Shown here one piece after another: positions 1 to 9,161 of a DNA stretch of 64,000 nucleotides. Under the pieces are notes generated by a model. It was not told the DNA's origin. It saw only the letters and a program-made list of their open reading frames with translations, and ran no database searches. Each line of letters starts with the position of its first letter. Positions within the stretch are counted from its first letter, which is position 1. The DNA comes from Paucibacter sp. KCTC 42545 (GTDB lineage: Bacteria > Pseudomonadota > Gammaproteobacteria > Burkholderiales > Burkholderiaceae_C): NCBI RefSeq assembly GCF_001477625.1, contig NZ_CP013692.1:992001-1056000 (forward strand). The letters run 5' to 3'. Made by a program: the position numbers and the translations under genes.

Positions 1-1417
1 TGAACTCCTCGATGCTTGTCGAGAGCCAGTTGCGAGCGAAGAACATCTCGGTCTTGAGCCGACCGAAGAAGCCCTCGCATGCCGCGTTGTCCGGCGAGCA
101 TCCCTTGCGTGACATCGAGCGGACCAGCTTGGCTTCAGAGATTCGAGCTAGCCAGCCTGGCCATCGATAGTGGCCGCCCCGATCGGAATGCACCACCGGC
201 TTTTCGCCACTTGCTGCGACCTTCTCGATCGCAGCGTCCAGCATCGTATTGACCAACTCCGCGTTCGGCCGAGTGCCGATCGACCAACTCACGACCATGC
301 CGTCGAAGCAATCAATCATCGGAGATAGATATACCTTGCCGGCCGGAATTTGGAACTCCGTGATGTCGGTGAGCCACTTCTCATTCGGCGCGCCGGCATT
401 GAAGTCTCGGTTCAGCACGTTGTCGGGCGCTGGACTGATCTCGCCCATGTAGGAGCCATACCGACGGCGTTTGCTTGTCGCGGCGATCAAGCACTCCTGC
501 TTCATCAGGCGGCGCACGACCTTCTCCGAGATACGCACGCACTGATCGCTCAACGACGCGTGGAGCCGCCGGTAGCCGTAGCAGCCATAGTTCTGCTCGA
601 AGATGTTGGTCATCGCCTGACGCACGTCCGCGTACTTGTCATCCACCCCCAGCCGTGCCCGATGGTAGAAGTAGGAACTGCGCGGCAGGTCCACTTCGCA
701 CAGCAGTTCGGTCACCGTGTAGGTGGACCTCAGGGCATCAACCAGCAGCGTCTTCTCCCGGTTCGTCAGACGCTGCTGATCGATGCCCAGCTCTTTTTTT
801 AAGAACTCATTCGCCTTCTTCAGCACGTCCTTCTCGAGCTGCAGCCGGCGAATGTCGTGTTGCAGCGTTTCGAGCTGTTGTGCCAAGTCTGCCCGGTCTG
901 GGCTATCAAGGGCGCGTTGCTTGAGCTTCATGGATGCGGGTGCGTCATGGCCGAGTAATTGATTCTTCCACTTGTACAGCGAGCCCCGCGACACGCCGAC
1001 CTCGTCGGCGACTGCCTGCGCGCTGGCCGGGCGCGTGCACAAGGCAATCACTGCAGACTGCTTGGCTTCCGGCGCCAGTTCCTGCATTCGACCGACGACG
1101 CGCGTTGGCTGGGGGTGAAGCTCTTGCAGCCACGCGTGTAGCAATGACCGGCAGGGATAGCCCAGAGCCTTGACGGTCACAGCGATGCACCGGCCGTGCT
1201 CAAGGTAATGCTCGACAGCGAGCAGCCTATCCCCCTGAGAAAACTTTGCAGTCCTGTTGTAGCCGGCGCGTAGGTCTTGGCTCTGTTCGTACTCGCGGTA
1301 CCAGGTCTTGAGCGCGTTCTTCGTCGGATATCCCAGCTGCCGAATGGTCAAGCCGACTCGCTTGCCCAGCTTGATGTACAGCTGCACTGCTCGAAGCCGA
1401 TCCTCGTATGTGTACAT
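1..1417 (-). CDS. IS3-family transposase, fused OrfAB, C-terminus outside window
   Basis: This is the transposase of the reverse type A element. It starts at the ATG complementary to 1415-1417 and runs off the left edge, so about 472 of the 508 residues of the forward copy are present. The protein is a DDE integrase that moves the element by copy-out of a circular intermediate. An N-terminal helix-turn-helix region, a leucine-rich middle and the catalytic core are in one frame, whereas most IS3 elements need a frameshift to join OrfA and OrfB. No difference from the forward copy was noticed, so recent duplication is likely. Confidence 0.85.
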   Translation of the reverse strand, partial: MYTYEDRLRAVQLYIKLGKRVGLTIRQLGYPTKNALKTWYREYEQSQDLRAGYNRTAKFSQGDRLLAVEHYLEHGRCIAVTVKALGYPCRSLLHAWLQELHPQPTRVVGRMQELAPEAKQSAVIALCTRPASAQAVADEVGVSRGSLYKWKNQLLGHDAPASMKLKQRALDSPDRADLAQQLETLQHDIRRLQLEKDVLKKANEFLKKELGIDQQRLTNREKTLLVDALRSTYTVTELLCEVDLPRSSYFYHRARLGVDDKYADVRQAMTNIFEQNYGCYGYRRLHASLSDQCVRISEKVVRRLMKQECLIAATSKRRRYGSYMGEISPAPDNVLNRDFNAGAPNEKWLTDITEFQIPAGKVYLSPMIDCFDGMVVSWSIGTRPNAELVNTMLDAAIEKVAASGEKPVVHSDRGGHYRWPGWLARISEAKLVRSMSRKGCSPDNAACEGFFGRLKTEMFFARNWLSTSIEEF

Positions 1418-1457
1418 GAACTACCTCCAGGTAGTCCAAGAAATCGTCCGCATCCCC
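1..1457 (-). mobile_element. IS3-family element (type A), reverse copy, cut by window edge
   Basis: This stretch is the reverse complement of 4024-5480 (position x matches 5481 minus x) and reads as the same IS3-family element. Its outer end is at 1457, where the terminal sequence GGGGATGCGGAC appears on the minus strand. The distal end lies outside the window, so its target duplication cannot be checked. Together with the forward copy it flanks an IS21 element, giving an inverted IS3-IS21-IS3 arrangement. Confidence 0.9.
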
Positions 1458-1548
1458 ACTTTTAGGGGTTGTGCCGACCCAAAATTGAGCCAGGTGTTTC
1501 ACCTACTCTGCTGCTTTTTTAAGCAGCGGGGTGCAAGGAGTGATCACC

Positions 1549-3078
1549 ATGGACATGATTGGCAAGATCCGGCGTTTGCACCGCCGAGACAAGAAGTCGG
1601 TGCGCGAGATTTCGCGCATGACTGGCTTGTCCCGCAACACGGTGGCGAAGTGGCTGAATGGCCCGGCGCCGTCGGCCAGCCCAAAGTACAGCAGGGCTGA
1701 GCAGGCCAATAAGCTGACGGCTTTCCACGAGACGATCAGGCAAGCCCTGAAGGCTGACGGGCATCGCCCGAAGCATGAGCGTCGCACGGGTCGAGCCTTG
1801 TTCGCAGAGATCAAGGCTGCCGGCTACGAGGGCAGCTATTCGCGCCTCACCGACTTCATCCGCGATTGGCGTCAGGGCGAAGGCCAGGCGGCATTGGTGA
1901 GTGCCTTTGTACCGCTGACGTTTGAGTTGGGCGAAGCCTTCCAGTTCGACTGGAGCGAGGAAGGTTTGGTTGTAGGCGGCATCTATTACCGCATGCAGGT
2001 CTCGCACATGAAGCTGTGCGCCAGCCGGGCGTTCTGGCTCGTGGCCTACCCGAGCCAGGGGCACGAGATGCTATTCGATGCCCATACCCGCAGCTTTGCG
2101 GCCTTGGGCGGCGTGGCCAGGCGCGGCATCTACGACAACATGAAGACGGCTGTGGACAAGGTCTTGAAGGGCAAGGGCCGGGTCGTCAACGAGCGCTTCG
2201 GGGTGATGTGCGCGCACTACTTGTTCGACCCCGACTTCTGCAATGTGGCCTCGGGCTGGGAGAAGGGAGTCGTGGAGAAGAATGTGCAGGACAGCCTCCG
2301 GCGCATTTGGATTGACGCCGCCCAGCAGCGCTTTGGCTCCTTCACCGAGCTCAATGTCTGGTTGGCGGCACGCTGCCGGGCGCTGTGGGAGGAGGTCCGA
2401 CACCCGGTGCATGAGCAGTTCAGCTTGGCCGAGATGCTGGAGCATGAGCGCCTGCACCTGATGCCAATGCCTGCTGCGTTTGATGGCTATGTCGAGAAGT
2501 CCTCCAGAGTGAGCAGTACCTGCCTGGTGACGATGGCGCGCAATCGCTATTCGGTGCCTTGCGAGTGGGCAGGCCAGAGGGTCAGCGTCAGGCTGTATCC
2601 GAATCATGTCGTGGTGGTGGCGGATGACGCCGTGGTGGCCCGGCACGAACGACTGTCGGACCGTGGGCAGACCCACTACGACTGGCAGCACTATGTGCCG
2701 CTGCTGGAGCGCAAACCCGGTGCATTGAGAAATGGTGCGCCGTTCAGCGACCTGCCTGAGCCGCTGCAAAGGCTTCGCCGGGGCTTGCTGCGCGAGGAAG
2801 GCGGTGACCGCGTGATGGCGAAGGTGCTGGCCATCGTGCCGAAGGCGGGGCTGGACACCGTCTTGGTGGCGGTCGAATTGGCACTGGAGAAGCTGCCGCC
2901 GTCGGGGCGCGTCAGCGTGGAACATGTGGTCAATGTGCTGAGCCGCTTGAATGAGCCGTCAGCACCCGCGCCTGTGGACGGCGTGCTGCAGGTCTCCAAA
3001 CCTGTTTGCAGCGACACCGCGCAGTACGACCGCCTGCGTGACAAGCTCGGCAGCGAGGAGGTGCATCATGAAGCGTGA
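1549..3078 (+). CDS. istA: IS21 transposase IstA
   Basis: IstA is the DDE transposase of IS21 elements and acts with the ATPase IstB. The first 45 residues contain a helix-turn-helix typical of the family ([14 protein letters not shown]). The middle holds the integrase core, with FQFDWSEE near residue 130 supplying the first catalytic Asp. The C-terminal part contains the usual family domain. I chose the ATG at 1549 because AAGGAG lies about 8 bases upstream; a GTG at 1531 is in frame but has no such site. The length of about 509 residues is normal. The gene overlaps istB by 11 bases, consistent with translational coupling. Confidence 0.93.
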   Translation: MDMIGKIRRLHRRDKKSVREISRMTGLSRNTVAKWLNGPAPSASPKYSRAEQANKLTAFHETIRQALKADGHRPKHERRTGRALFAEIKAAGYEGSYSRLTDFIRDWRQGEGQAALVSAFVPLTFELGEAFQFDWSEEGLVVGGIYYRMQVSHMKLCASRAFWLVAYPSQGHEMLFDAHTRSFAALGGVARRGIYDNMKTAVDKVLKGKGRVVNERFGVMCAHYLFDPDFCNVASGWEKGVVEKNVQDSLRRIWIDAAQQRFGSFTELNVWLAARCRALWEEVRHPVHEQFSLAEMLEHERLHLMPMPAAFDGYVEKSSRVSSTCLVTMARNRYSVPCEWAGQRVSVRLYPNHVVVVADDAVVARHERLSDRGQTHYDWQHYVPLLERKPGALRNGAPFSDLPEPLQRLRRGLLREEGGDRVMAKVLAIVPKAGLDTVLVAVELALEKLPPSGRVSVEHVVNVLSRLNEPSAPAPVDGVLQVSKPVCSDTAQYDRLRDKLGSEEVHHEA

Positions 3079-3904
3079 TGTGGTGGTTGAGCTTAAACAA
3101 CTGCGTTTGAACGGCATGGCCGGCGCCTGGGCCGATTTGCTTGAACAAAGCGAGAGCGGCGGCGGATTCGGTATGGAGTCCGGGCCGCAGAATTCGCTCT
3201 GGCTGCTGGAGCACTTGCTGCAAGCCGAGGCCGCCGACCGGGCGCTACGCTCGGTCAGTCACCAGATGCATGCGGCCAAATTCCCGCTCCACCGCGACCT
3301 GGCCGGCTTCAACTTCGACGGTGCCGAGGTGGACCATCAGCTGATCCTTCAACTGACCGGGGTGAAGTTCACTGACAGCGCGCACAACGTCGTGATGGTG
3401 GGTGGACCCGGCACCGGCAAGACACATCTGGCCATCGCCATCGGCGTGGCCGGCATCACCAAGCATGGCAAACGCGTGCGCTTCTATTCGACGGTTGACT
3501 TGGTCAATGCGCTGGAGCAAGAGAAGGCGCAAGGCAAGGCCGGGCGCATCGCCACCAGCTTGCTGCGGATGGACTTGGTCATTCTTGATGAGCTGGGCTA
3601 CTTGCCCTTCAGCCAAGCCGGCGGAGCCTTGTTGTTCCATTTGCTGAGCAAGCTGTATGAACACACCAGCATCCTGATCACAACCAACCTGGACTTCGCT
3701 GAGTGGTCCAGCGTGTTCGGCGACGCGAAGATGACCCGGGCGCTGCTGGACCGACTCACGCATCACTGCCACATCGTCGAAACCGGCAACGAGAGCTACC
3801 GACTACTGCACAGCTCAGCGGTCGCGAAGACACGCATCAAGGCCAGGGAGCAGACTCGAAAAGGCGGCAAGACGGAGCCACCAGAAGTGGCCAAAACGGA
3901 CTGA
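3068..3904 (+). CDS. istB: IS21 helper ATPase IstB
   Basis: IstB is a DnaC/AAA+ ATPase that assembles on target DNA and directs IstA. The Walker A motif [11 protein letters not shown] lies near residue 113 and the Walker B segment [10 protein letters not shown] near residue 172. The start at 3068 follows the family N-terminus ([19 protein letters not shown]) and overlaps istA. At 278 residues it is slightly longer than many homologues, with a basic C-terminal tail rich in Lys and Arg. The frame is intact and nothing suggests decay. Confidence 0.93.
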   Translation: MKRDVVVELKQLRLNGMAGAWADLLEQSESGGGFGMESGPQNSLWLLEHLLQAEAADRALRSVSHQMHAAKFPLHRDLAGFNFDGAEVDHQLILQLTGVKFTDSAHNVVMVGGPGTGKTHLAIAIGVAGITKHGKRVRFYSTVDLVNALEQEKAQGKAGRIATSLLRMDLVILDELGYLPFSQAGGALLFHLLSKLYEHTSILITTNLDFAEWSSVFGDAKMTRALLDRLTHHCHIVETGNESYRLLHSSAVAKTRIKAREQTRKGGKTEPPEVAKTD

Positions 3905-4023
3905 TTCAAAACCAGCTTCAGCACAGGAAGGAGGTCAAGCAAGAACCACACGACCTACACTTATCCACAGTCGGGCATCAAAACCCGGCACGTTTGCCTG
4001 GCTCAAAATTCAGTCGGCACGGT

Positions 4024-5617
4024 GGGGATGCGGACGATTTCTTGGACTACCTGGAGGTAGTTCATGTACACATACGAGGATCGGCTTCGAGCAGTGCAGC
4101 TGTACATCAAGCTGGGCAAGCGAGTCGGCTTGACCATTCGGCAGCTGGGATATCCGACGAAGAACGCGCTCAAGACCTGGTACCGCGAGTACGAACAGAG
4201 CCAAGACCTACGCGCCGGCTACAACAGGACTGCAAAGTTTTCTCAGGGGGATAGGCTGCTCGCTGTCGAGCATTACCTTGAGCACGGCCGGTGCATCGCT
4301 GTGACCGTCAAGGCTCTGGGCTATCCCTGCCGGTCATTGCTACACGCGTGGCTGCAAGAGCTTCACCCCCAGCCAACGCGCGTCGTCGGTCGAATGCAGG
4401 AACTGGCGCCGGAAGCCAAGCAGTCTGCAGTGATTGCCTTGTGCACGCGCCCGGCCAGCGCGCAGGCAGTCGCCGACGAGGTCGGCGTGTCGCGGGGCTC
4501 GCTGTACAAGTGGAAGAATCAATTACTCGGCCATGACGCACCCGCATCCATGAAGCTCAAGCAACGCGCCCTTGATAGCCCAGACCGGGCAGACTTGGCA
4601 CAACAGCTCGAAACGCTGCAACACGACATTCGCCGGCTGCAGCTCGAGAAGGACGTGCTGAAGAAGGCGAATGAGTTCTTAAAAAAAGAGCTGGGCATCG
4701 ATCAGCAGCGTCTGACGAACCGGGAGAAGACGCTGCTGGTTGATGCCCTGAGGTCCACCTACACGGTGACCGAACTGCTGTGCGAAGTGGACCTGCCGCG
4801 CAGTTCCTACTTCTACCATCGGGCACGGCTGGGGGTGGATGACAAGTACGCGGACGTGCGTCAGGCGATGACCAACATCTTCGAGCAGAACTATGGCTGC
4901 TACGGCTACCGGCGGCTCCACGCGTCGTTGAGCGATCAGTGCGTGCGTATCTCGGAGAAGGTCGTGCGCCGCCTGATGAAGCAGGAGTGCTTGATCGCCG
5001 CGACAAGCAAACGCCGTCGGTATGGCTCCTACATGGGCGAGATCAGTCCAGCGCCCGACAACGTGCTGAACCGAGACTTCAATGCCGGCGCGCCGAATGA
5101 GAAGTGGCTCACCGACATCACGGAGTTCCAAATTCCGGCCGGCAAGGTATATCTATCTCCGATGATTGATTGCTTCGACGGCATGGTCGTGAGTTGGTCG
5201 ATCGGCACTCGGCCGAACGCGGAGTTGGTCAATACGATGCTGGACGCTGCGATCGAGAAGGTCGCAGCAAGTGGCGAAAAGCCGGTGGTGCATTCCGATC
5301 GGGGCGGCCACTATCGATGGCCAGGCTGGCTAGCTCGAATCTCTGAAGCCAAGCTGGTCCGCTCGATGTCACGCAAGGGATGCTCGCCGGACAACGCGGC
5401 ATGCGAGGGCTTCTTCGGTCGGCTCAAGACCGAGATGTTCTTCGCTCGCAACTGGCTCTCGACAAGCATCGAGGAGTTCATTGCTGCGTTGGATGCATAC
5501 ATTCGCTGGTACAACGAGGTCCGGATTAAGAGTTCACTTGGCTTTCGCAGCCCGGCGCAGCACCGTCGGCAAGTTGGCATCGCCGCATAACCAGTCCAAG
5601 TTTTTGTCCGCATCCCC
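4024..5617 (+). mobile_element. Complete IS3-family element (type A), forward copy
   Basis: The element is 1,594 bases long. The left end begins GGGGATGCGGAC followed after five bases by CTTGGACT; the right end carries the inverted form, ending at 5617. It is flanked by the 3-base direct repeat GGT (4021-4023 and 5618-5620), a normal IS3 target duplication. It sits inside the right end of the IS21 element, between two of that element's terminal repeats, so it arrived after the IS21. Confidence 0.9.
4064..5590 (+). CDS. IS3-family transposase, single fused OrfAB
   Basis: This 508-residue protein is the transposase of the type A element. Two N-terminal helix-turn-helix-like segments (about residues 1-60 and 65-150) precede a leucine-rich region near 180-215. 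The DDE core shows LTDITEF, VVHSDRGGHY and CEGFFGRLKTE, supplying the Asp, Asp and Glu positions. The run of seven A residues in the DNA at about 4681-4687, after codons for NEF, is where frameshifting or slippage normally joins OrfA to OrfB. Here both parts are already in one frame. The protein ends four codons after SPAQHRRQV, close to the right inverted repeat. Confidence 0.93.
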   Translation: MYTYEDRLRAVQLYIKLGKRVGLTIRQLGYPTKNALKTWYREYEQSQDLRAGYNRTAKFSQGDRLLAVEHYLEHGRCIAVTVKALGYPCRSLLHAWLQELHPQPTRVVGRMQELAPEAKQSAVIALCTRPASAQAVADEVGVSRGSLYKWKNQLLGHDAPASMKLKQRALDSPDRADLAQQLETLQHDIRRLQLEKDVLKKANEFLKKELGIDQQRLTNREKTLLVDALRSTYTVTELLCEVDLPRSSYFYHRARLGVDDKYADVRQAMTNIFEQNYGCYGYRRLHASLSDQCVRISEKVVRRLMKQECLIAATSKRRRYGSYMGEISPAPDNVLNRDFNAGAPNEKWLTDITEFQIPAGKVYLSPMIDCFDGMVVSWSIGTRPNAELVNTMLDAAIEKVAASGEKPVVHSDRGGHYRWPGWLARISEAKLVRSMSRKGCSPDNAACEGFFGRLKTEMFFARNWLSTSIEEFIAALDAYIRWYNEVRIKSSLGFRSPAQHRRQVGIAA

Positions 5618-5646
5618 GGTGGCTCAATATTCGGTCGGCGCCAACA

Positions 5647-5785
5647 CACATGATCAAGAAGGGGCAGTTGCGCTACCCCGACGGGCAACGTCCGTCCGCC
5701 GCAGCGCAGTTCTACAGCCTGGCGTTTTGAGACTCGGCGACCACATCAACTTGCCACGTCAATTGACTGTTATCGCGACAGAACC
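5647..5785 (+). mobile_element. 3' remnant of an IS6-like element, copy 1
   Basis: This block is repeated almost exactly in reverse at 9363-9510. It encodes the last residues of a transposase (MIKKGQLRYPDG to QFYSLAF, stop at 5728-5730) followed by a terminal repeat ending GTTATCGCGACAGAACC at 5785. The C-terminal motif and the terminal sequence fit the IS6/IS26 family, but the catalytic domain is missing, so the family call is tentative. The 5' side is cut by the end of the IS21 element. Beyond 5785 the sequence is that of the pilus module. Confidence 0.6.
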
Positions 5786-5787
5786 GC

Positions 5788-5807
5788 TTTTTCGCGCACG
5801 CGAAAAA
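5788..5807. repeat. Short perfect palindrome at the IS6-like/pilus junction
   Basis: TTTTTCGCG and its inverse CGCGAAAAA are separated by two bases, directly after the IS6-like end. The loop is too short for a good RNA hairpin, so a protein-binding or resolution site is as likely as a terminator. Its function is unknown. Confidence 0.4.
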
Positions 5808-5866
5808 AGTAGACTGAAATAGCCTTCTTTCACCCCCTTGTTCGAGTGTTCGTGTGCCGAGGACTT

Positions 5867-5893
5867 AGCTTGCAAGCTCTCATAGAATGAGAG
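5867..5893 (+). promoter_or_regulatory. Possible operator/promoter of the pilus module
   Basis: About 40 bases before the first gene of the pilus module there are two adjoining palindromes: AGCTTGCAAGCT (5867-5878), and CTCTCAT paired with ATGAGAG (5877-5893). TAGAAT lies between the arms of the second and could be a -10 hexamer. A DNA-binding regulator could act here. This is a pattern only. Confidence 0.3.
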
Positions 5894-5927
5894 TGAAATC
5901 AATCCACAAAGCAGAGCTAAACCCACC

Positions 5928-6188
5928 ATGCGCGCAAAGATTTATCACGTCGATAAAGTTGAAGAACTGGCAAAGGCACTTTCTGAAGCGCCAGCGCTGC
6001 CTCCAAAGACTCTGAAATTAGAAGAAATTTTGAAACGCTATACACCGCAAATTCGGGAGCTACATGCGCTGAAAAATTACACCCCAAGCGAGATTTCAAG
6101 ACTATTCAAAGAGCACGGAATCATGGTGCCGGTTAAGGAAGTAAAAAACGTTCTAGGACTTGGCGCAAATTCCACGCAAAAACGATGA
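5928..6188 (+). CDS. Small putative DNA-binding protein at the head of the pilus module
   Basis: The 86-residue product begins MRAKIYHVDKVEELAKAL. It ends with a helix-rich segment, from about residue 45, that looks like a helix-turn-helix used by plasmid-borne regulators: IRELHALKNYTPSEISRLF, then a turn and KEVKNVLGL. I do not recognise the family. It comes first in a set of four same-strand genes whose other members build a type IVb pilus, so it may regulate that set or belong to the conjugative backbone the set came from. The codons appear less G+C-rich than in the flagellar genes. Confidence 0.6.
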   Translation: MRAKIYHVDKVEELAKALSEAPALPPKTLKLEEILKRYTPQIRELHALKNYTPSEISRLFKEHGIMVPVKEVKNVLGLGANSTQKR

Positions 6189-6260
6189 CAAAAAATAAAA
6201 GTTAGTGTTAGCATTTGCCCTGATAAATTGGCATTCGCCAAGGATATACGCGGAGCGCAA

Positions 6261-6923
6261 ATGAGATTTAAAAATTTGGTTGCTGTTGGGTGTCTGAGTT
6301 CTGTACTTGCAGCATGTGCGAACACCTCGCCAGATGCGGGAATGAGCAAAGTTTCTGCTTACACCAAAGAGCATCAAATCAATGCCCCTCTTTCGGCCGC
6401 AATCTTGCGGCAAGTGAAAGAGGTTCACCCGGCCGAACCGGTCGGCAGTTCAAGCATTGCGGCGGCAAATGGAATCCCGCAATTGCAAGGCAATTCGGGG
6501 CTGACAGCGCCGACAAACCAGACGGCCACGGCGGGCGCGCAGAGTTCCGCTGCTATCGCGTTCCCTGTAGCTGCTTCCGTAGCAGCATCAGCACCGGCCG
6601 CCGTGCCGGTACAGTCGAGCAATAAGGCGGCTGAAATTGCCGAGGTATCGCCTCCTGTTGAGCCGCCGCAGCGGTGGGAAATCGACGCGGCAGACGGTAC
6701 GCTTTCGCGCGCCCTGAAGCGTTGGGCAGAGCGGGCAGACATTCCTCTTGTCTGGGATGCACCCAAAGACAAAGCAGCCCTTCGCGCCGCCTATGTCGGC
6801 ACGTTTGATGAGGCCATCACCCAAGTCATGGTTGATACGCGCTTTAGCGAATATCGGTTGCACGCCTGCGCGTTCGACAACGTTATTCGCATCATTCACG
6901 AATCTCAATCCTGCAAGCGCTAA
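6261..6923 (+). CDS. TcpQ/PilL-like lipoprotein of a type IVb pilus
   Basis: The product is about 220 residues. It starts with a lipoprotein signal (MRFKNLVAVGCLSSVLAAC, lipidated Cys at position 19), then a long Ala/Ser/Pro-rich linker. The C-terminal domain, about residues 138-210, contains RWEIDAADGTLSRALKRWA and IPLVWDAP, the pattern of the TcpQ/PilL C-terminal domain. In that family the domain helps position the secretin in the outer membrane. I chose the ATG at 6261 because GGAG lies just upstream and the signal peptide begins there. A secretin gene follows after 15 bases, which supports the role. The PilL name is inferred from gene order. Confidence 0.75.
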   Translation: MRFKNLVAVGCLSSVLAACANTSPDAGMSKVSAYTKEHQINAPLSAAILRQVKEVHPAEPVGSSSIAAANGIPQLQGNSGLTAPTNQTATAGAQSSAAIAFPVAASVAASAPAAVPVQSSNKAAEIAEVSPPVEPPQRWEIDAADGTLSRALKRWAERADIPLVWDAPKDKAALRAAYVGTFDEAITQVMVDTRFSEYRLHACAFDNVIRIIHESQSCKR

Positions 6924-6938
6924 AGCGCGGGTGTTCCC

Positions 6939-8702
6939 ATGAAAATTAAAAACCATCGTTCGCATGGTCAGGCCGCGCTTTTGGCAATTTCCGCCGCTGT
7001 CTTGAGCGGCTGCGCCGTCACAGGTAGCCAGGTTGACACGCGCGCGGCCCTGGCTGAAAAAACCATTTCTGACATTCCCAATCCTGCGGCCGTTCTCAGG
7101 GACGCACAAGAACCGCCGTTCTTGCGCATTAAAGGGAACTACCTCGGTTCGGAGGCGATCCCATTACGGTCGGGCATTTCGTTACCCGCGAAGTTCAATA
7201 AGGTTTCGCTTAACTTCGGCCGCTCTGAAGGGCATTTTGTCGAGGCCGCGCGCAATGTACGTGAATCGACGGGCCTCGCTGTCCGGTTCAATCACGACAT
7301 TTACACGAACCTGGCGCAGTCGAGCGGGGCGAGTGCGCAGGCTGTTGCGCCGGTTACTGCGCCAGTTATGGCCATGGGGTCAATTTCGGTCACGCAAGCG
7401 GCCCCCAATGGCGGGCCGTTGCCTGCAAACCTGGCGGCGACTCGCACCCAAGGCCAGGCGGCGCAAACTTTACCAATGCCGAGCCAGCCCACACAGATAC
7501 CGGCTCAGACAATGGTGCCGCTCAATTTCAACGGCGACTTGTCGGATTACTTGAATCTGATTGCAGGGGCTGCGGGTTTGAGTTGGGATTATTCAAACGG
7601 CGAAATTTATTTTTACCGTCTGATGACCCGCACTTTCTCGGTTGATTTGCTGCCGCAAGCAATTGACGTTTCTGATGTTACGAGCGGCGGCGGCCAAACT
7701 TCGCTTGGCTCGCAATCTGGCGGTAATAGCAGCGGTGGCTCTTCCACGGCAAGCAATACGTCTACCTCTAGTCTGTCTAGCAAATTCGAGCCCTGGAATG
7801 ATTATATCGAGGCCGTTCGCGGTATGTTGTCGCCATCTGGGAAAGTAACACCGAACCGCGCAACGGGGACATTTGTTGTCACCGACTCAAAAAGTATTGT
7901 TGACCGAATCGGTTCTTTCATCAACTCCGAAAATTCGAAGCTGCGCACTCGCGTAGACATTGAAATTAGGACTATTACTTTTGTGGTCAACGAGGGAACG
8001 AATCTCGGCGCCGACTTTAATGTTCTCTATAAGGCGTTGAATGCTAACGGTGCGGCAGGCTGGGGCCTGGTGGTTTCACCGCCTGCTGGTGTCGCTGGTG
8101 GTGACTTTGGTTCGCCGGGTTCTCTGTCTTTCAAAGATACGGGCGGCGGTGGTCGATATGACGGGTCGAAAGTCTCGCTTTCAGCGCTTGATGCTTATGG
8201 AAAGATCGTGAATGAAAAAACGTCGATCATTCACGCTAGAAATCGCGCGCCTGCGGTCGTTTTGGATGTGACCGACTTCAGCTATCTCGCAAGCACGACA
8301 CCGGCAACAGGTGGCGGCACGGCTGGCGGTACGGGCGTTCCTGGTTTGACCCCTGGAATGGTTACTTATGGCTCATTCTTCACCATTATTCCGAATGTTT
8401 CGGATAACGGCACGGTGATTTTGAGCTTCAGTAACACGGAATCGAAATTGACGGGCAAGCCTCAGTTTGCGACTGGTGAAGGTGCCACGTTCCAGCAAAT
8501 CACGGCCCCAACACTATCGCGCGGTAAAAACGCGACTGATTTGGTTATTCCGAAGGGCGCGACAGAAATAAGCGTTAGCAATACTAGTGATAACTGGTCG
8601 AATCAAAGTAATGTTGGGATCGGCGGCGCAAGCACAAACCGCAATCATTCTCGGACGCTGACAATTACCCTTGTCACTCCACATATTCTGCCTGGCGTTT
8701 AA
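6939..8702 (+). CDS. pilN: PilN-family type IVb pilus secretin (outer-membrane lipoprotein)
   Basis: This 587-residue protein resembles the PilN secretins of conjugative thin pili, which form the outer-membrane pore through which the pilus passes. It has a lipoprotein signal ending in AVLSGC (Cys 25). N-domains span roughly residues 60-240, including DLSDYLNLIAGAAGLSWDY. A Ser/Gly-rich linker lies near 245-280 and the secretin core runs from about 285 to the end. The core contains TGTFVVTDSKSIVDRIGSF and a C-terminal beta region ending TLVTPHILPGV. Length is normal and the frame is intact. It lies between the TcpQ-like gene and pilP, the order seen in IncI-type pil operons and in integrative conjugative elements. 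Confidence 0.85.
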   Translation: MKIKNHRSHGQAALLAISAAVLSGCAVTGSQVDTRAALAEKTISDIPNPAAVLRDAQEPPFLRIKGNYLGSEAIPLRSGISLPAKFNKVSLNFGRSEGHFVEAARNVRESTGLAVRFNHDIYTNLAQSSGASAQAVAPVTAPVMAMGSISVTQAAPNGGPLPANLAATRTQGQAAQTLPMPSQPTQIPAQTMVPLNFNGDLSDYLNLIAGAAGLSWDYSNGEIYFYRLMTRTFSVDLLPQAIDVSDVTSGGGQTSLGSQSGGNSSGGSSTASNTSTSSLSSKFEPWNDYIEAVRGMLSPSGKVTPNRATGTFVVTDSKSIVDRIGSFINSENSKLRTRVDIEIRTITFVVNEGTNLGADFNVLYKALNANGAAGWGLVVSPPAGVAGGDFGSPGSLSFKDTGGGGRYDGSKVSLSALDAYGKIVNEKTSIIHARNRAPAVVLDVTDFSYLASTTPATGGGTAGGTGVPGLTPGMVTYGSFFTIIPNVSDNGTVILSFSNTESKLTGKPQFATGEGATFQQITAPTLSRGKNATDLVIPKGATEISVSNTSDNWSNQSNVGIGGASTNRNHSRTLTITLVTPHILPGV

Positions 8703-8714
8703 AAGGTAGCCACT

Positions 8715-9161
8715 ATGAAAACAAAACAAATCGCCAAATTGTCGTTGTGCCTGGCTGTTGGTTCCTCCTGTCTGGTCGGTGGTGTATCGGCCACAGAAAC
8801 CGCCGCCGATAAGCTCGCGGCATTGCAAGCTCAGCGTGCGCTGAACAAAGTTCGTCTTGATGTGGCGAAACAAGAGGCCGAGATTGTCGAGGCCAACCAA
8901 AAGAAGGGGGCGGCAAGCCCTCCACCGGCTGCGCCGCCGCCGCGCTCGCCCAGCAACTCGGCGCCGGTAGAAATGCCCGCGCCTTCCCTGGTGTCGATCA
9001 CAAGCGTGGGCGAGCAGGTTTCCGCGACCGTCATCAGCGCGGGGATTCGCAAAACGGCGCGGGTCGGTGAGTCCCTGCCGGGCGGCTGGCTTGTCACGGG
9101 CTTGAAGAGCTCCAGCGTGACGGTTTCCCGTGGTTCGCAAGTTGTCACGCTGAGGCTCTAA
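8715..9161 (+). CDS. pilP: PilP-family type IVb pilus biogenesis protein
   Basis: The product has 148 residues. A Sec signal peptide covers about residues 1-26, followed by a charged coiled segment (AADKLAALQAQRALNKVRLD), a Pro-rich linker, and a C-terminal beta domain with ISAGIRKTARVGESLPGGW and VTVSRGSQVVTL. That domain is characteristic of PilP proteins of thin pili, thought to act in the periplasm with the secretin. The gene starts 12 bases after the secretin gene and its stop codon abuts the start of the next gene, so these form one operon. Confidence 0.8.
   Translation: MKTKQIAKLSLCLAVGSSCLVGGVSATETAADKLAALQAQRALNKVRLDVAKQEAEIVEANQKKGAASPPPAAPPPRSPSNSAPVEMPAPSLVSITSVGEQVSATVISAGIRKTARVGESLPGGWLVTGLKSSSVTVSRGSQVVTLRL

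Larger units (their letters stand above)
1470..4020 (+). mobile_element. IS21-family element (type A) with istA and istB
   Basis: The element carries istA and istB in the usual order. Its left end shows CCGACCCAAAATTGAGCCA at 1474-1492. The inverted form TGGCTCAAAATTCAGTCGG is at 3999-4017. A further similar repeat, TGGCTCAATATTCGGTCGG, lies at 5620-5638, beyond the inserted IS3 element. IS21 ends normally contain several transposase-binding repeats, so the original right end is probably near 5646 and was split by the IS3 insertion. The left end lies only about 13 bases from the reverse IS3 copy. No target duplication could be identified. Confidence 0.85.

Noticed and set aside
5650..5730. 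Independent small protein at the IS6-like remnant
   Set aside because: The frame is the tail of a transposase and ends at an IS terminal repeat. Its exact inverted copy at 9363-9510 confirms the mobile origin.
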